64,000 nt of DNA from Cellulomonas aerilata (GCF_007991755.1 NZ_BJYY01000013.1:310001-374000), one strand, 5' to 3'; counted from the first letter of the stretch, positions 38,401 to 46,530 are shown. Made by a program: numbers and translations. The notes: generated from the letters alone by a model not told the origin.

Positions 38401-40538
38401 CCTCCGACGGCACGAGCGTCGGGTGGAACTACAGCTCGTCCGCGATGCCCGGCCAGACCTACGGCTACCGGTGGTTCATCGACCAGCCGCTGCGCACGGT
38501 GTTCTTCCACGACCACCAGTACGCGAACCTGCACCAGCAGAAGGGCCTCTTCGCCGCGCTGCACGTGGAGCCGGCCGACGCGACCTGGCACGACCCGAGG
38601 ACCGGCGCGCCGACCGACGGCACCGGGACGGTCGCCGACATCCGCTCCGCCAGCGGGCCGGACTTCCGCGAGATCAGCGTCTTCCACCAGGACCGCATCC
38701 CGATGTGGAAGGACGGCGGCGCCGGCGACCCGGTCAACCCGCCGCCCGCCGTGGACGACTACGGCGCGGACCAGGGCGGGTACGCCCTCAACTACCGCAA
38801 CGAGCCGTTCCAGATCCGGGTGAAGAAGGGCGTGGCGGGGCCCAAGGGCGACCCGGCGTACGTCTACTCCTCCACCGTGCACGGCGACCCGTCGACCCCG
38901 GTGTTCCGGGCCTACACCAAGGACCCGGTCGTCGTCCGCAACGTCGACGGGAGCCACGAGGAGGTCCACACCTTCAACGTGCACGGGCACCGGTGGCTGA
39001 ACGAGCCGGACAACGCCCGCTCCACGATCGTGGACAACCAGAGCCTGTCCGTGGCCGAGTACTACAACTACGAGGTGAGCGGCGCCCGCGTCGGTCGCAA
39101 GTCCCGCACGGCGGACAGCACCCTCAAGCAGGCGCGCAACGACCAGGCGAACGGTGCTCCCAGCATCCTGGCCGGTGGCGCCGGACGCCCTGGTGACTAC
39201 CTCTACGGCTCGACGCCGCTGGACGACCAGTGGCTGGGCATGTGGGGCATCTTCCGGGTGCCGGACGGAGCCGTGGGCGACCTGCAGCCCCTGCCCGACC
39301 GCGGTGCGCCCGCAGCGGCGGCCACCCCGTGGCCCGCGCTCCAGCCGGGCCAGGCGCTCAACGCCAAGCCGCCGAACGCGGTCAACACGTGCCCCGTCGG
39401 CTCCCCGCTGCGCACCTACGACGTGGCGGCGATCAACAAGGACATCGTCTACAACGCGAAGACCGGGGACCACGACCCCGCCGGTGCGCTGTACGTCCTG
39501 AGCGCGGACGAGGCCGCGGTGCGGGCCGGGACCAAGCCCACCGAGCCGCTCTTCATCCGGGCCAACGCGGGCGACTGCGTCGCGGTGACGCTGACCAACA
39601 GGCTCCCCGCCGGCGGCCTGCCGGCGCACACCGGTGACGTCCCGCTCCCCGCGGACGCCCCGTTCCCGTCCGGCAACCGGGTGTCGATCCACGCCGCGCT
39701 GCTCGAGTACGACGTCAAGCGGGCCGACGGAGCCACGGTCGGGCACAACTTCGACCAGACCGTGGCGCCGGGGCAGTCGATCACCCAGTACTGGTACGTG
39801 CCCGAGGAGCTGGCCGGTGCCAGCGTCACCCTCGCCGACTTCGGCGACCGTCGCGGCCACCGGCACCACGGGCTGCACGGCGGGCTGCTGGTCGAGCCGA
39901 AGGGCTCGACCTGGACCCACCCGCAGACCGGCGCCCCGGTGACCACCGGCGCGAGCGCGGTGATCCGGTGGACCGACGCCGCCGGCAAGCCGCAGGTGTA
40001 CCGCGAGCACGCCCTGGAGTGGCAGGACGGGCTCAACCTCCGCACCGCCTCGGGGGCGGCCATCGCCCCGGCCGGTCCGGTCGACGACCCGTACGACCTC
40101 GGCAACCGCGGGGTCAGCTACCGCACGGAGCGGTTCGCGCCTCGCCTCGCCAAGGACCCGGCGCAGTCGAACGTCTTCAGCTCCGTCGTCCACGGCGACC
40201 CGGCCACACCGGTGATCCGTGCCTACGTCGGGGACCCGGTCCGCATCCGGCTGCTGGCCAGCAGCGACCGGGGACGCGCGCACACGTTCGTGCTGGGCGG
40301 GCACGGCTGGAACTACCAGCCTGCGGACCCGGCGTCGACGGTCGTGAGCGCGCGGGGTCTCCTGGTCGCCAGCCAGGCGTCCTCCCACGACCTCGTGGGC
40401 GGGGCCGGTGGGCCGCGTGGCACGAGCGGCGACTTCCTCTACCGCGACGGCAACCAGGCGAACCAGACCAACGCCGGGCTGTGGGGGCTGCTGCGGGTGC
40501 ACAGCACCACCCAGGCCGACCTGCCGAGGATCCGGTGA
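35484..40538 (+). CDS. Giant membrane-anchored multicopper oxidase (MnxG/MofA-like)
   Basis: 1684 residues. A signal/membrane segment (about 11-30) is followed by four HDHADP repeats (85-132), membrane helices near 193-215, 267-290 and 311-334, then three two-cupredoxin units starting at CP motifs at residues 340, 861 and 1303. Copper motifs: HPWHQH (H690, H693, H695), HCHLYPHFAQGM (H743, C744, H745, H749, M754), then HVH (963-965) and HDH (1009-1011). Classical C-terminal motifs thus precede the N-terminal ones, as in the Mn(II) oxidases MnxG and MofA. A trinuclear site between domains 2 and 3 is inferred. The ATG at 35484 has GGAG upstream. The substrate is not proven. Confidence 0.85.
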   Translation: MPAVRSRSSRALLLPALALSVPLALGTVGWLQLAHGLQPTAQAAPHETAARPPDPGGPDGAVHQHVDPALAAPPAIATGTAAAGHDHADPATAAVPHDHADPAAAAAPHDHADPAAAAAPHDHADPAAAAAPAPTDAGGHVDHTAMAILSGQMDGPSLPTNGTDDAAAAAAPTSARGHHDMAGMSALTHWLRDGLLAVPVVLAALLAGGAVSAAAARRGAAVRGLRRSATASAAGRGGVAALALAVASPGHGLLFEEPVNGPVAHAAEVFVLALPATVLVAMLASVTVGAGRAVRTELARRAGPARPRRAAVAGVVALAVGGVSLVMMPTAQAASSAGVCPAGSRSITYDISAFRISIPLNGWGDRLPDGTIYALQGKDARVGKTQMLANPNLTQPLVIRANVGDCVTVVLKNDLTRRVGVHPDGLVQLDPEASDGARVGKNPDTTVAPGGSRTYTWYADKQGEAPISDIANVDTADPRHTTVQDGLYGAVVVHPKGSVWRNSTTGADLLAGGRAVETQTYADVVTPTGALRSYAMVLMDENEDVKDRNGNQPTYPTTGLPDSTFGINYRSEPLRNRMRAILEHRGTVTPENPNGVAKTITLPNGKVFTPADHFCDGYVPELDRVVDDPGAKCLNEESHLQSWVFGDEGKLVRKAAEGKITVDSDNLIPKAYVGDAVQFHVVHPGAKESHPWHQHTQRWFKDPNNPDSPRNDVQSIGPGEGYRMEIEGGAGGTQRTAGDSIFHCHLYPHFAQGMWGHLRIFDKLRNGTQSYADGTPIQALRELPSRVGQTAAPTAAQPGFPLFVKGDFAQRAYRAPNAVVKDQFAAIRRPGDAPRGPTALEAAGLPALDPAKPGNGYIDPCPAGAPTRTYRPHVVDVPIRYNSAGWTDRQGRVYVEESQAAAVRAGTSAPEPFTIRARLGECVQVFTTNDLHLDEDPAVPLDHVNRLDGDYMHEEETSEVSTHVHLVKFDELASDGTSVGWNYSSSAMPGQTYGYRWFIDQPLRTVFFHDHQYANLHQQKGLFAALHVEPADATWHDPRTGAPTDGTGTVADIRSASGPDFREISVFHQDRIPMWKDGGAGDPVNPPPAVDDYGADQGGYALNYRNEPFQIRVKKGVAGPKGDPAYVYSSTVHGDPSTPVFRAYTKDPVVVRNVDGSHEEVHTFNVHGHRWLNEPDNARSTIVDNQSLSVAEYYNYEVSGARVGRKSRTADSTLKQARNDQANGAPSILAGGAGRPGDYLYGSTPLDDQWLGMWGIFRVPDGAVGDLQPLPDRGAPAAAATPWPALQPGQALNAKPPNAVNTCPVGSPLRTYDVAAINKDIVYNAKTGDHDPAGALYVLSADEAAVRAGTKPTEPLFIRANAGDCVAVTLTNRLPAGGLPAHTGDVPLPADAPFPSGNRVSIHAALLEYDVKRADGATVGHNFDQTVAPGQSITQYWYVPEELAGASVTLADFGDRRGHRHHGLHGGLLVEPKGSTWTHPQTGAPVTTGASAVIRWTDAAGKPQVYREHALEWQDGLNLRTASGAAIAPAGPVDDPYDLGNRGVSYRTERFAPRLAKDPAQSNVFSSVVHGDPATPVIRAYVGDPVRIRLLASSDRGRAHTFVLGGHGWNYQPADPASTVVSARGLLVASQASSHDLVGGAGGPRGTSGDFLYRDGNQANQTNAGLWGLLRVHSTTQADLPRIR
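35736..35879 (+). repeat. 36-bp tandem repeat encoding HDHADP units
   Basis: Four in-frame 36-bp copies (residues 85-132) each encode HDHADP followed by an Ala-rich AAAAAP spacer. The copies are near-identical, indicating recent expansion or slippage. The paired His/Asp residues could bind copper or other metals. Confidence 0.9.
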
Positions 40539-40587
40539 CCGGCAGGCCGCCCCTGGACTGCTGAGCCTGCTGAGCGGCCAGCGCCCA

Positions 40588-40620
40588 CCCGGCGGCCTCG
40601 GTCGGACCGAGGCCGCCGGG
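40588..40620 (+). terminator. Terminator of multicopper oxidase gene
   Basis: Perfect 15-bp G+C-rich stem (40588-40602 with 40606-40620) and 3-nt loop, 50 bp after the stop codon. Confidence 0.85.
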
Positions 40621-40725
40621 CAGGCGTGGGGGATGACGCCGTGTGGGACGACGCCGGGTCCGGCACAGTGGGACCGGGCAGCACGGCGCGACGTCCGGCG
40701 CGACAGCCGGGCAAGGGGGCAAAAC

Positions 40726-41430
40726 ATGAGGGATCTGTCAGCGTCGACCCAAGACGATCTGGAGGTCGTGGTGCTGTTCACCGAACCGACCACCCGCGCC
40801 CGCGTGCGCGGCACCCTGGAACGGCAGGGCTACCGGATCGCGCAGCCCGACCGGCTGCTGGAGTGGGTCACCGGCAGGCGACCGCACGTGCTGGTGGTGA
40901 CCGGGGACGACCCGCCGGCGCAGCGGGCGCGAGCAGCGGTGATGCGCGCCGCCCCGGAGGCCGCGTGCGTCGTCCTCGCCACGGACCCCACGCCCGGCCG
41001 GTACCGCGAGCTGATGGAGACGTGCACCGCCGTCCTCCCCGAGTCCGCACCGCAGGAGGACGTCGCCGTGGCGGTCGCCGGGGCGTGGCGCGAGCTGAGC
41101 TGTCTGCCCCGGTCGGCCGCCCGGGCCCTGTCCGGCGACGGGTCCACCGCGCCGTCGCCGGCCGTGACCGTGGCCCCCCGTGAGGCGGGGTGGCTCCGGG
41201 CCCTGGCCGACGGCGCCACCGTCGCCGGTCTCGCCCGGACGGCCGGGTACTCCCCCCGCGAGATGTACCGCCTGCTGAGCGCCCTGTACGCCCAGCTCGG
41301 CGCAGCCGGCCGGACCGAGGCGCTGCTGCGGGCGGACCGTCTGGGGTTGCTCTCGGTGACGGCCCCGGGTCCGGATGCGTCCGTCCCCCGGCCGCATCCC
41401 GCGTCGTCGTCGCGGAGCGTGACGTCATGA
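40726..41430 (+). CDS. LuxR-type regulator with degenerate receiver domain
   Basis: 234 residues. The N-terminal 120 form a receiver-like alpha/beta domain (LEVVVLFTEPTTRARVRGTL, PHVLVVTGDDPPAQRARAAV), but the usual phospho-acceptor Asp at the end of strand 3 is Thr (VVTGDD). The C-terminal part has a LuxR/NarL-type HTH (WLRALADGATVAGLARTAGY, SPREMYRLLSALYAQLGAAG). This suggests an orphan, phosphorylation-independent regulator. The ATG has GGGGG upstream; the stop overlaps the rhodanese start by 4 nt. It lies behind the oxidase terminator, so control of that gene is only a guess. Confidence 0.75.
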   Translation: MRDLSASTQDDLEVVVLFTEPTTRARVRGTLERQGYRIAQPDRLLEWVTGRRPHVLVVTGDDPPAQRARAAVMRAAPEAACVVLATDPTPGRYRELMETCTAVLPESAPQEDVAVAVAGAWRELSCLPRSAARALSGDGSTAPSPAVTVAPREAGWLRALADGATVAGLARTAGYSPREMYRLLSALYAQLGAAGRTEALLRADRLGLLSVTAPGPDASVPRPHPASSSRSVTS

Positions 41431-42275
41431 CCGCCGACGTCGTGAGGTCGCTCGTGTCGACCGCGTGGCTCGCGGAGCACGCGGCGGACCCCGGCGTCCG
41501 GGTCCTGGAGGTGGACGGGGAGGCGGCCCGCTACTACGACGGCCACGTCCCCGGCGCCCTGCCCGTGGACTGGCTGGACGACCTGCACGCCCCGGTGCGC
41601 CGCGGCTTCGCGGACGCACCGGCGCTCGCCGCCCTCCTCGGCCGCCTCGGGGTGACCCCGACCACGCACGTCGTCCTGCTCGGCGACGCGCACAACACCT
41701 ACGCGGCCAGCGCCTTCTGGCTGCTGCGCTACTACGGCCACGGGCCGCTCAGCCTGGTCGACGGCGGCCGGCGGGCGTGGGAGGTGGAGGGCCGGCCGCT
41801 CAGCACGGAGGTGCCGGAGCCCGCCCCGGCCGACTACCCGGAGCCGTCCCCCGTGTCGTCCGTCCGAGCCAGCCGGGACGACATCCTCCAGCGCTTCGTC
41901 CCGGGGCTGCCCGGGACCGCGCTGCTCGACTGCCGGACCCAGATCGAGTACGAGGGGCACGGTGCGCGCGGCGTGGACCTGCCGGTGGAGCGCCACCGGG
42001 TGCCCGGCCACATGCCCGGTGCCCGCAACCTCGACTCGATCGACGTGCTGGACGAGGCGACGCACCGGTTCCGTCCCCTGCCCGAGCTGCGCGCCATGTT
42101 CGCCGACCGCGGCGTGGAGCCCGACACCGAGGTGGCGCTGTACTGCCGGCTGGCGGAGCGCAGCTCGCTGCTGTGGTTCGCACTGCACGAGGTCGTCGGG
42201 CACGGGCGCGCGCGCAACTACGACGGCGGCTGGGCCGAGTACGGCAGCCTCGTCGACGTGCCGGTGGAGCGCTAG
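41427..42275 (+). CDS. Sulfurtransferase (tandem rhodanese domains)
   Basis: 282 residues with two rhodanese modules. The first (about 1-125; VRVLEVDGEAARYYDGHVPG, NTYAASAFWLLRYYGHG) lacks the catalytic Cys. The second (about 150-280; LLDCRTQIEYEGHG, GHMPGARNLDS) carries the active loop ALYCRLAERSS with Cys followed by Arg...Arg. This fits thiosulfate or mercaptopyruvate:cyanide sulfurtransferases, here of the thiosulfate type by loop shape (tentative). Co-transcribed with the preceding regulator by a 4-nt overlap. Confidence 0.9.
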   Translation: MTADVVRSLVSTAWLAEHAADPGVRVLEVDGEAARYYDGHVPGALPVDWLDDLHAPVRRGFADAPALAALLGRLGVTPTTHVVLLGDAHNTYAASAFWLLRYYGHGPLSLVDGGRRAWEVEGRPLSTEVPEPAPADYPEPSPVSSVRASRDDILQRFVPGLPGTALLDCRTQIEYEGHGARGVDLPVERHRVPGHMPGARNLDSIDVLDEATHRFRPLPELRAMFADRGVEPDTEVALYCRLAERSSLLWFALHEVVGHGRARNYDGGWAEYGSLVDVPVER

Positions 42276-42290
42276 AGGGCGCGGCGGCCG

Positions 42291-42860
42291 TCAGGCGCGG
42301 AGCCGGCGGGCGACGCCTCGGGCCACCCGGAACGCGAGCCATCCGCCCACGACCCAGGGTCCGGCGACGATGACCGGGTCCAGGGTCTGGTGCCGGATGT
42401 CGACCCGCCCACGGCGGGAGGCGATCGGGTGGGCGCCCGGCTCGGCCAGCACGCCGGTCTCGGTGATCGGGTTGTCCGGGTGCAGGGTCGCGAACGACGC
42501 GAGGTGGCTCTCCACGGCGTCGACCCGGTCCGCCGCGATGAGGATCAGCCAGTGCGCGGCGCGGCCCTCGCTGAAGCGCCGGTAGGCGTACTTGCGCAGG
42601 ACGCCGGACAGCGCCTTGGGCGGCTGGGCCGTCCCGAAGACGGGCGTGAGCCGGCTGTGCTCGATCGAGCGCTCGCGCGGCCAGAGCTCGGGCTGCTGCT
42701 CGGGGAGGTCCCAGTGGGCACCGGTCGTCCCGGGCGAGAAGACCTCGCGGGGGACGGACGGGCGGTCGCGCGGGTCGAGGTCGGCGCCCCAGCCCGGGAT
42801 GCGGGCGCGCAGCTGCTCGGGCGTCTCCGGCAGCGGCGGCTTGGCGGACGTGTAGGTCAT
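42291..42860 (-). CDS. Hypothetical protein partner of zinc alcohol dehydrogenase
   Basis: 189 residues, no recognised domain. N-terminal half Pro/Arg-rich and soluble (REVFSPGTTGAHWDLPEQQP). A central region GVLRKYAYRRFSEGRAAHWL then LILIAADRVDAVESHLASFA looks like a small alpha/beta domain. A hydrophobic helix near the end (VIVAGPWVVGGWLAFRVARG) may associate with the membrane. Good GGAG site before the ATG. 17 nt after the dehydrogenase, so co-transcribed. Confidence 0.7.
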   Translation of the reverse strand: MTYTSAKPPLPETPEQLRARIPGWGADLDPRDRPSVPREVFSPGTTGAHWDLPEQQPELWPRERSIEHSRLTPVFGTAQPPKALSGVLRKYAYRRFSEGRAAHWLILIAADRVDAVESHLASFATLHPDNPITETGVLAEPGAHPIASRRGRVDIRHQTLDPVIVAGPWVVGGWLAFRVARGVARRLRA

Positions 42861-42877
42861 GGCGGTCTCCTGCCCGG

Positions 42878-44026
42878 TCAGCCGGCGTTCGGGACGACGA
42901 GCGGCTTGATGCAGCCGTCGAGCTTGTTGGAGAAGATGTGGTAGCCCTCCGCGATGTGCTCCAGCGGGATGCGGTGGGTCACGATGTCGCTGGGCTTGAA
43001 GTAGCCGTTCTGCAGGTGCTCGAACAGCCGCGGCCACTGGCGCTTCACCGGCGCCTGGTTCATCCGGAGCGTCAAGCCCTTGTTGACGGCGTCGCCGAAC
43101 TTCACCGCGCTGAAGATCGGCCCGTACGCGCCCATGACGGAGACGGTCCCGCCCTTGCGGACGGAGTCGATCGCCCAGTTCAGCGCGATCGGGGAGCCGC
43201 CCTGCAGCTTGAGCTTGGCCCCGGTGAGGTGCTGCAGCAGGTTGCCGTCGGCCTCGGCGCCCACGGCGTCGATGGCCCGGTCGGCGCCGAGCCACCCGGT
43301 CGTCCGCTTCATCTCCACGACGATGTCCTGGTACTCGGTGAAGTTGAGCGTCTCGGCGTGCGCGAACTCCCGCGCCTTGGCGAGCCGGTACTCGAGGTGG
43401 TCGACGACGATGACTCGGCCGGCGCCCATCAGCCACGCCGACCGTGCCGCGAACAGCCCGACCGGTCCCGCGCCGAACACCACGACGACGTCGCCCTCGA
43501 CGATGTCGGCGAGCTGGGCGCCGAAGTAGCCGGTCGCCAGGGCGTCGGTGCACAGGACGGCGTCCTCGTCGGCCAGCCAGTCGGGGATGACGGAAGGACC
43601 CACGTCGGCGAACGGCACCCGGACGAACTCGGACTGGCCGCCGTCGTACCCGCCGGCCGTGTGGGAGTACCCGTAGATGCCGCCGACCGCCGTCGCGTTG
43701 GCGTTGACGTTGTGGCAGTTGGAGTACAGGCCGCGGGCGCAGAAGAAGCACGACCCGCAGAAGATGTTGAACGGAACCATGACCCGGTCCCCGACCTTCA
43801 GGTTCTGCACCGAGGGCCCGACCTCGTGCACGATCCCGACGAACTCGTGACCGAACGTGTGCCCGACGCGGGTGTCCGGCAGCAGCCCGTGGTAGAGGTG
43901 CAGGTCCGACCCGCAGATCGCGGCGAGGGTGACCCGGATGATGGCGTCGTTCGGGTGCTCGATCCGCGGGACGTCCTTCTCCTCGACCCGGATCTTGTAG
44001 GGCCCGCGGTAGACCATCGCTCGCAT
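42878..44026 (-). CDS. Zinc-dependent alcohol dehydrogenase (formaldehyde-dehydrogenase-like)
   Basis: 382 residues. Catalytic zinc Cys in LAAICGSDLHLYHG, HEFVGIVHEVG with zinc-binding His/Glu, structural zinc loop CGSCFFCARGLYSNC, and Rossmann VVVVFGAGPVGLFAARSA then VIVVDHLEYRLAKAREF. A conserved long loop (SHTAGGYDGGQSEFVRV) matches the glutathione-independent formaldehyde dehydrogenase branch. Likely NAD(P)-dependent oxidation of an alcohol or aldehyde adduct. First gene of a two-gene unit. Confidence 0.92.
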   Translation of the reverse strand: MRAMVYRGPYKIRVEEKDVPRIEHPNDAIIRVTLAAICGSDLHLYHGLLPDTRVGHTFGHEFVGIVHEVGPSVQNLKVGDRVMVPFNIFCGSCFFCARGLYSNCHNVNANATAVGGIYGYSHTAGGYDGGQSEFVRVPFADVGPSVIPDWLADEDAVLCTDALATGYFGAQLADIVEGDVVVVFGAGPVGLFAARSAWLMGAGRVIVVDHLEYRLAKAREFAHAETLNFTEYQDIVVEMKRTTGWLGADRAIDAVGAEADGNLLQHLTGAKLKLQGGSPIALNWAIDSVRKGGTVSVMGAYGPIFSAVKFGDAVNKGLTLRMNQAPVKRQWPRLFEHLQNGYFKPSDIVTHRIPLEHIAEGYHIFSNKLDGCIKPLVVPNAG

Positions 44027-44155
44027 TGACGCCGCCTCGCTCGTGCCGAAGACCTGACAGCGACAGCCTCACACCGTTGCCGGTGCCCCGCGCGCCGACC
44101 ACCGTGGGCAGGTCGCCGTCGCGCACGACACCCCCGCGCGTGCTGGGCTGGGCCC

Positions 44156-44980
44156 ATGGAGACGCCGCAGGACGCTGCCGAGCACCCGGTGGACCGCGAG
44201 GACGACGAGGCGAGCACCGAGGACAAGGACACGGCCCTCGACCGCGTCATCCTCGAGGGCCGGCCCCGCCTGCACCGCAGCACCGCGGACCTGCTGGCGA
44301 CCGGCACGGTCGCCGGGGTGGAGGTGGGGTTCGGGGTGCTCGCCCTGCTGACCGTCGAGCACCTGACCGGCAGCACGCTGCTCGGTGCGCTCGCGTTCTC
44401 GGTCGGGCTGATCGCCCTGCGCCTGGGTCACAGCGAGCTGTTCACCGAGGGGTTCCACATCCCGGTCATGGTCGTGGCCGCCAAGGAGGCGACCGTCGCC
44501 CAGCTGCTGCGCCTGTGGGCCGGCACGCTGGTCGGCAACCTCGCCGGCGGGTGGGTGCTCGCGTGGCTCGTGGCGACCGGCCTGCCGGACCTGCACGAGA
44601 CCGCCGGCGCGAGCGCGCGGGAGTTCACCGCGGCGCTCGACGGCCGGGCCTTCGTCCTCGCCGTCCTGGCCGGCGGCGCCATCACGCTGCTGACCCGCAT
44701 GCAGCAGGGCACCGAGGACGACGTCGCCCGGATCGTCGCGGCGGTCGCCATCGCCTTCGTGATCGTGGGCACCGGGCTGCTGCACTCGGTGCTGGACACG
44801 CTGATCATCTTCGTCGCGCTGCACGCCCAGCAGCCGGGGATCTCCTACGGCACCTGGCTGCCGTGGTTCGGGTTCGTGGTGGCGGGCAACCTGGTCGGCG
44901 GGCTGGTGCTCACCACGATGCTGCGCCTGATCCGCAGCCGCGAGCGGATCGAGCAGTGGCGTGCGGCGGCTGATCGCTGA
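44156..44980 (+). CDS. Formate/nitrite transporter (FNT) family protein
   Basis: 274 residues. Acidic 40-residue N-terminal tail, then six membrane segments. FNT hallmarks are LFTEGFHIPVMVVAAKEATV, LWAGTLVGNLAGGWVLAWL, and WFGFVVAGNLVGGLVLTTML with the GNxxGG repeat. It resembles the YfdC branch. Passive channel for small monovalent anions; the substrate is not predictable. Divergent from the dehydrogenase gene. Confidence 0.9.
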   Translation: METPQDAAEHPVDREDDEASTEDKDTALDRVILEGRPRLHRSTADLLATGTVAGVEVGFGVLALLTVEHLTGSTLLGALAFSVGLIALRLGHSELFTEGFHIPVMVVAAKEATVAQLLRLWAGTLVGNLAGGWVLAWLVATGLPDLHETAGASAREFTAALDGRAFVLAVLAGGAITLLTRMQQGTEDDVARIVAAVAIAFVIVGTGLLHSVLDTLIIFVALHAQQPGISYGTWLPWFGFVVAGNLVGGLVLTTMLRLIRSRERIEQWRAAADR

Positions 44981-45060
44981 CCTACGGGGATCAGTCCGGG
45001 GTCACGAGGGGCGCCGACGGACGCCGGTGGGTCAGCGGTCAGCGAGTCGGGGTCCGCGGG

Positions 45061-46035
45061 TCAGCGGTCGAAGGGGGCGTCCAGCCAGACGTGCCGGGGC
45101 GGCAGGAGCGACTCCAGCTCGTCCCACAGCGCGTCCGGCACCGGGTGCGCGGCGGCGGCGAGGGTGTCGGCGACGCGGGAGGGCGCGCCCATCCCGACCA
45201 CCGTGGCCCCGAACCGGTCGTCCCGCAGCGAGAACTGCAGCGCCGCGGTGCGCAGGTCCGTGCCGTGCTCGGCGCACACCCGCTGCATGTCGGCGACGGC
45301 GTCGAGGATCTCCGGCGGCGCGGGACGGTAGCCGTAGGTCACCGGGCGGCGGTCGGGCGCGGCGAGGATGCCGCCGCCGTACACCGCGGCGTTGAGGACG
45401 CCCATCCCGCGGTCGAGCGCCTCGGCGATAAGGTCCCCGGCGCTGCGGTCCAGCAGCGTCCACCGGTTGTGCACGAGCAGCACGTCGAAGACCCCCAGCG
45501 CCAGGTACTTCGCCATCTCCTGGACGCGCCCGCCGGCGAGCCCGATCGCCCCGACGACGCCGCTCTCGCGCAGCTCGACCAGCGCGTCCACCGCACCGCC
45601 GGGCGCGCTGATCTCCGTGAAGTCGAAGTTCTCGGGGTCGTGCAGGTGGACGAGCGGCAGGTGGTCCAGACCCAGGCGCTCGCGGCTCTCGTCGAGCGAG
45701 GCCCGGACCCGGTCGCCGGAGAAGTCACGGTCCCGTGCGTCGACCTTGGTGATGACGACGAAGTCGTCCGGCAGACCGCCGGCGTCCGCGATCGCGGTCC
45801 CGATCCGCCGCTCGCTCTCGCCGTCGCTGTAGTTGTTCGACGTGTCGATGCAGCGGATCGGGCTGTCCAGGGCCGCCCGGGCCGTCGCCACGCCCTCGTC
45901 GACGCTCACCTCGCGCCCGTAGAGCCGCGGCAGGCTGCCCAGCGGGCTGGCCCCGACGCAGACCGCGGAGAGCTGGATGCCGGTCCGTCCCAGCGGGCGG
46001 ACCCAGGTCGGTGAGCCGGGTGCGGGCGTGGTCAT
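45061..46035 (-). CDS. Aldo/keto reductase family protein
   Basis: 324 residues, TIM-barrel NADPH-dependent reductase. Catalytic tetrad positions are visible: Asp/Tyr region CIDTSNNYSDGESERRIGTA, Lys in VVITKVDARDRD, His in LVHLHDPENFD. Motifs GVVGAIGLAGGRVQEMAKYL and LLVHNRWTLLDRSAGDLIAE follow. This branch includes L-fucose/galactose dehydrogenase-like enzymes. It may form a unit with the VOC gene 93 nt upstream. Confidence 0.92.
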   Translation of the reverse strand: MTTPAPGSPTWVRPLGRTGIQLSAVCVGASPLGSLPRLYGREVSVDEGVATARAALDSPIRCIDTSNNYSDGESERRIGTAIADAGGLPDDFVVITKVDARDRDFSGDRVRASLDESRERLGLDHLPLVHLHDPENFDFTEISAPGGAVDALVELRESGVVGAIGLAGGRVQEMAKYLALGVFDVLLVHNRWTLLDRSAGDLIAEALDRGMGVLNAAVYGGGILAAPDRRPVTYGYRPAPPEILDAVADMQRVCAEHGTDLRTAALQFSLRDDRFGATVVGMGAPSRVADTLAAAAHPVPDALWDELESLLPPRHVWLDAPFDR

Positions 46036-46128
46036 GGTGCCTCCGTCGTCGTCGCCGATGCGGACGACATCCCACCACGGCCGGGGCCCGGCGACCCGAC
46101 GGAGGGTGCGGGTGCGGGCGACCGCGGG

Positions 46129-46530
46129 TCAGCCCGTCGTGGCGGGCGGGTTGCTGGTGCACAGGCCGATCCAGCGACCGTCGGGGTCGCTGAGCTCGGC
46201 CCACCAGCCCATGTCGCCGCCGATCTCCGTCCGGGGCGCCCGGACGGACCCGCCGGCCGCCTCCGCCGCGGCGAAGACCGCTTCCAGGTCCGCGACGTTG
46301 ATGTACGTGCGCACCCCGGGCGGGTCGCCGGCGGCCCCCTCGGCGCGGTAGATCCCTCCGATCAGCTCGCCATCGCGGACGACGCCCAGGTAGGCGTCGT
46401 CGTCGCCACCGAACGACGTGAACGTCCACCCGAACACCTCGCCGTAGAACCTCTGGGCGGCGGTGACATCGGTGACGGGCAGCTCCCACCACGTCACGGT
46501 GTTGAGCGGCTCCTGCTGGGTCTCGGTCAT
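46129..46530 (-). CDS. VOC family protein (glyoxalase-like)
   Basis: 133 residues. NTVTWWELPVTDVTAAQRFY, GEVFGWTFTSFGGDDDAYLG, then AELSDPDGRWIGLCTSN; one complete VOC domain. The expected metal-binding His at strand 1 is Trp, so it may be non-catalytic or bind a different ligand. ATG at 46530 with a GGAGG site. Ends 93 nt before the aldo/keto reductase start. Confidence 0.88.
   Translation of the reverse strand: MTETQQEPLNTVTWWELPVTDVTAAQRFYGEVFGWTFTSFGGDDDAYLGVVRDGELIGGIYRAEGAAGDPPGVRTYINVADLEAVFAAAEAAGGSVRAPRTEIGGDMGWWAELSDPDGRWIGLCTSNPPATTG

Noticed and set aside
38205-40814. An 869-codon open frame antisense to the multicopper oxidase
   Set aside because: The oxidase frame shows intact domain motifs throughout. 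The antisense translation has no recognisable domain and is Gly/Val/Arg-rich.
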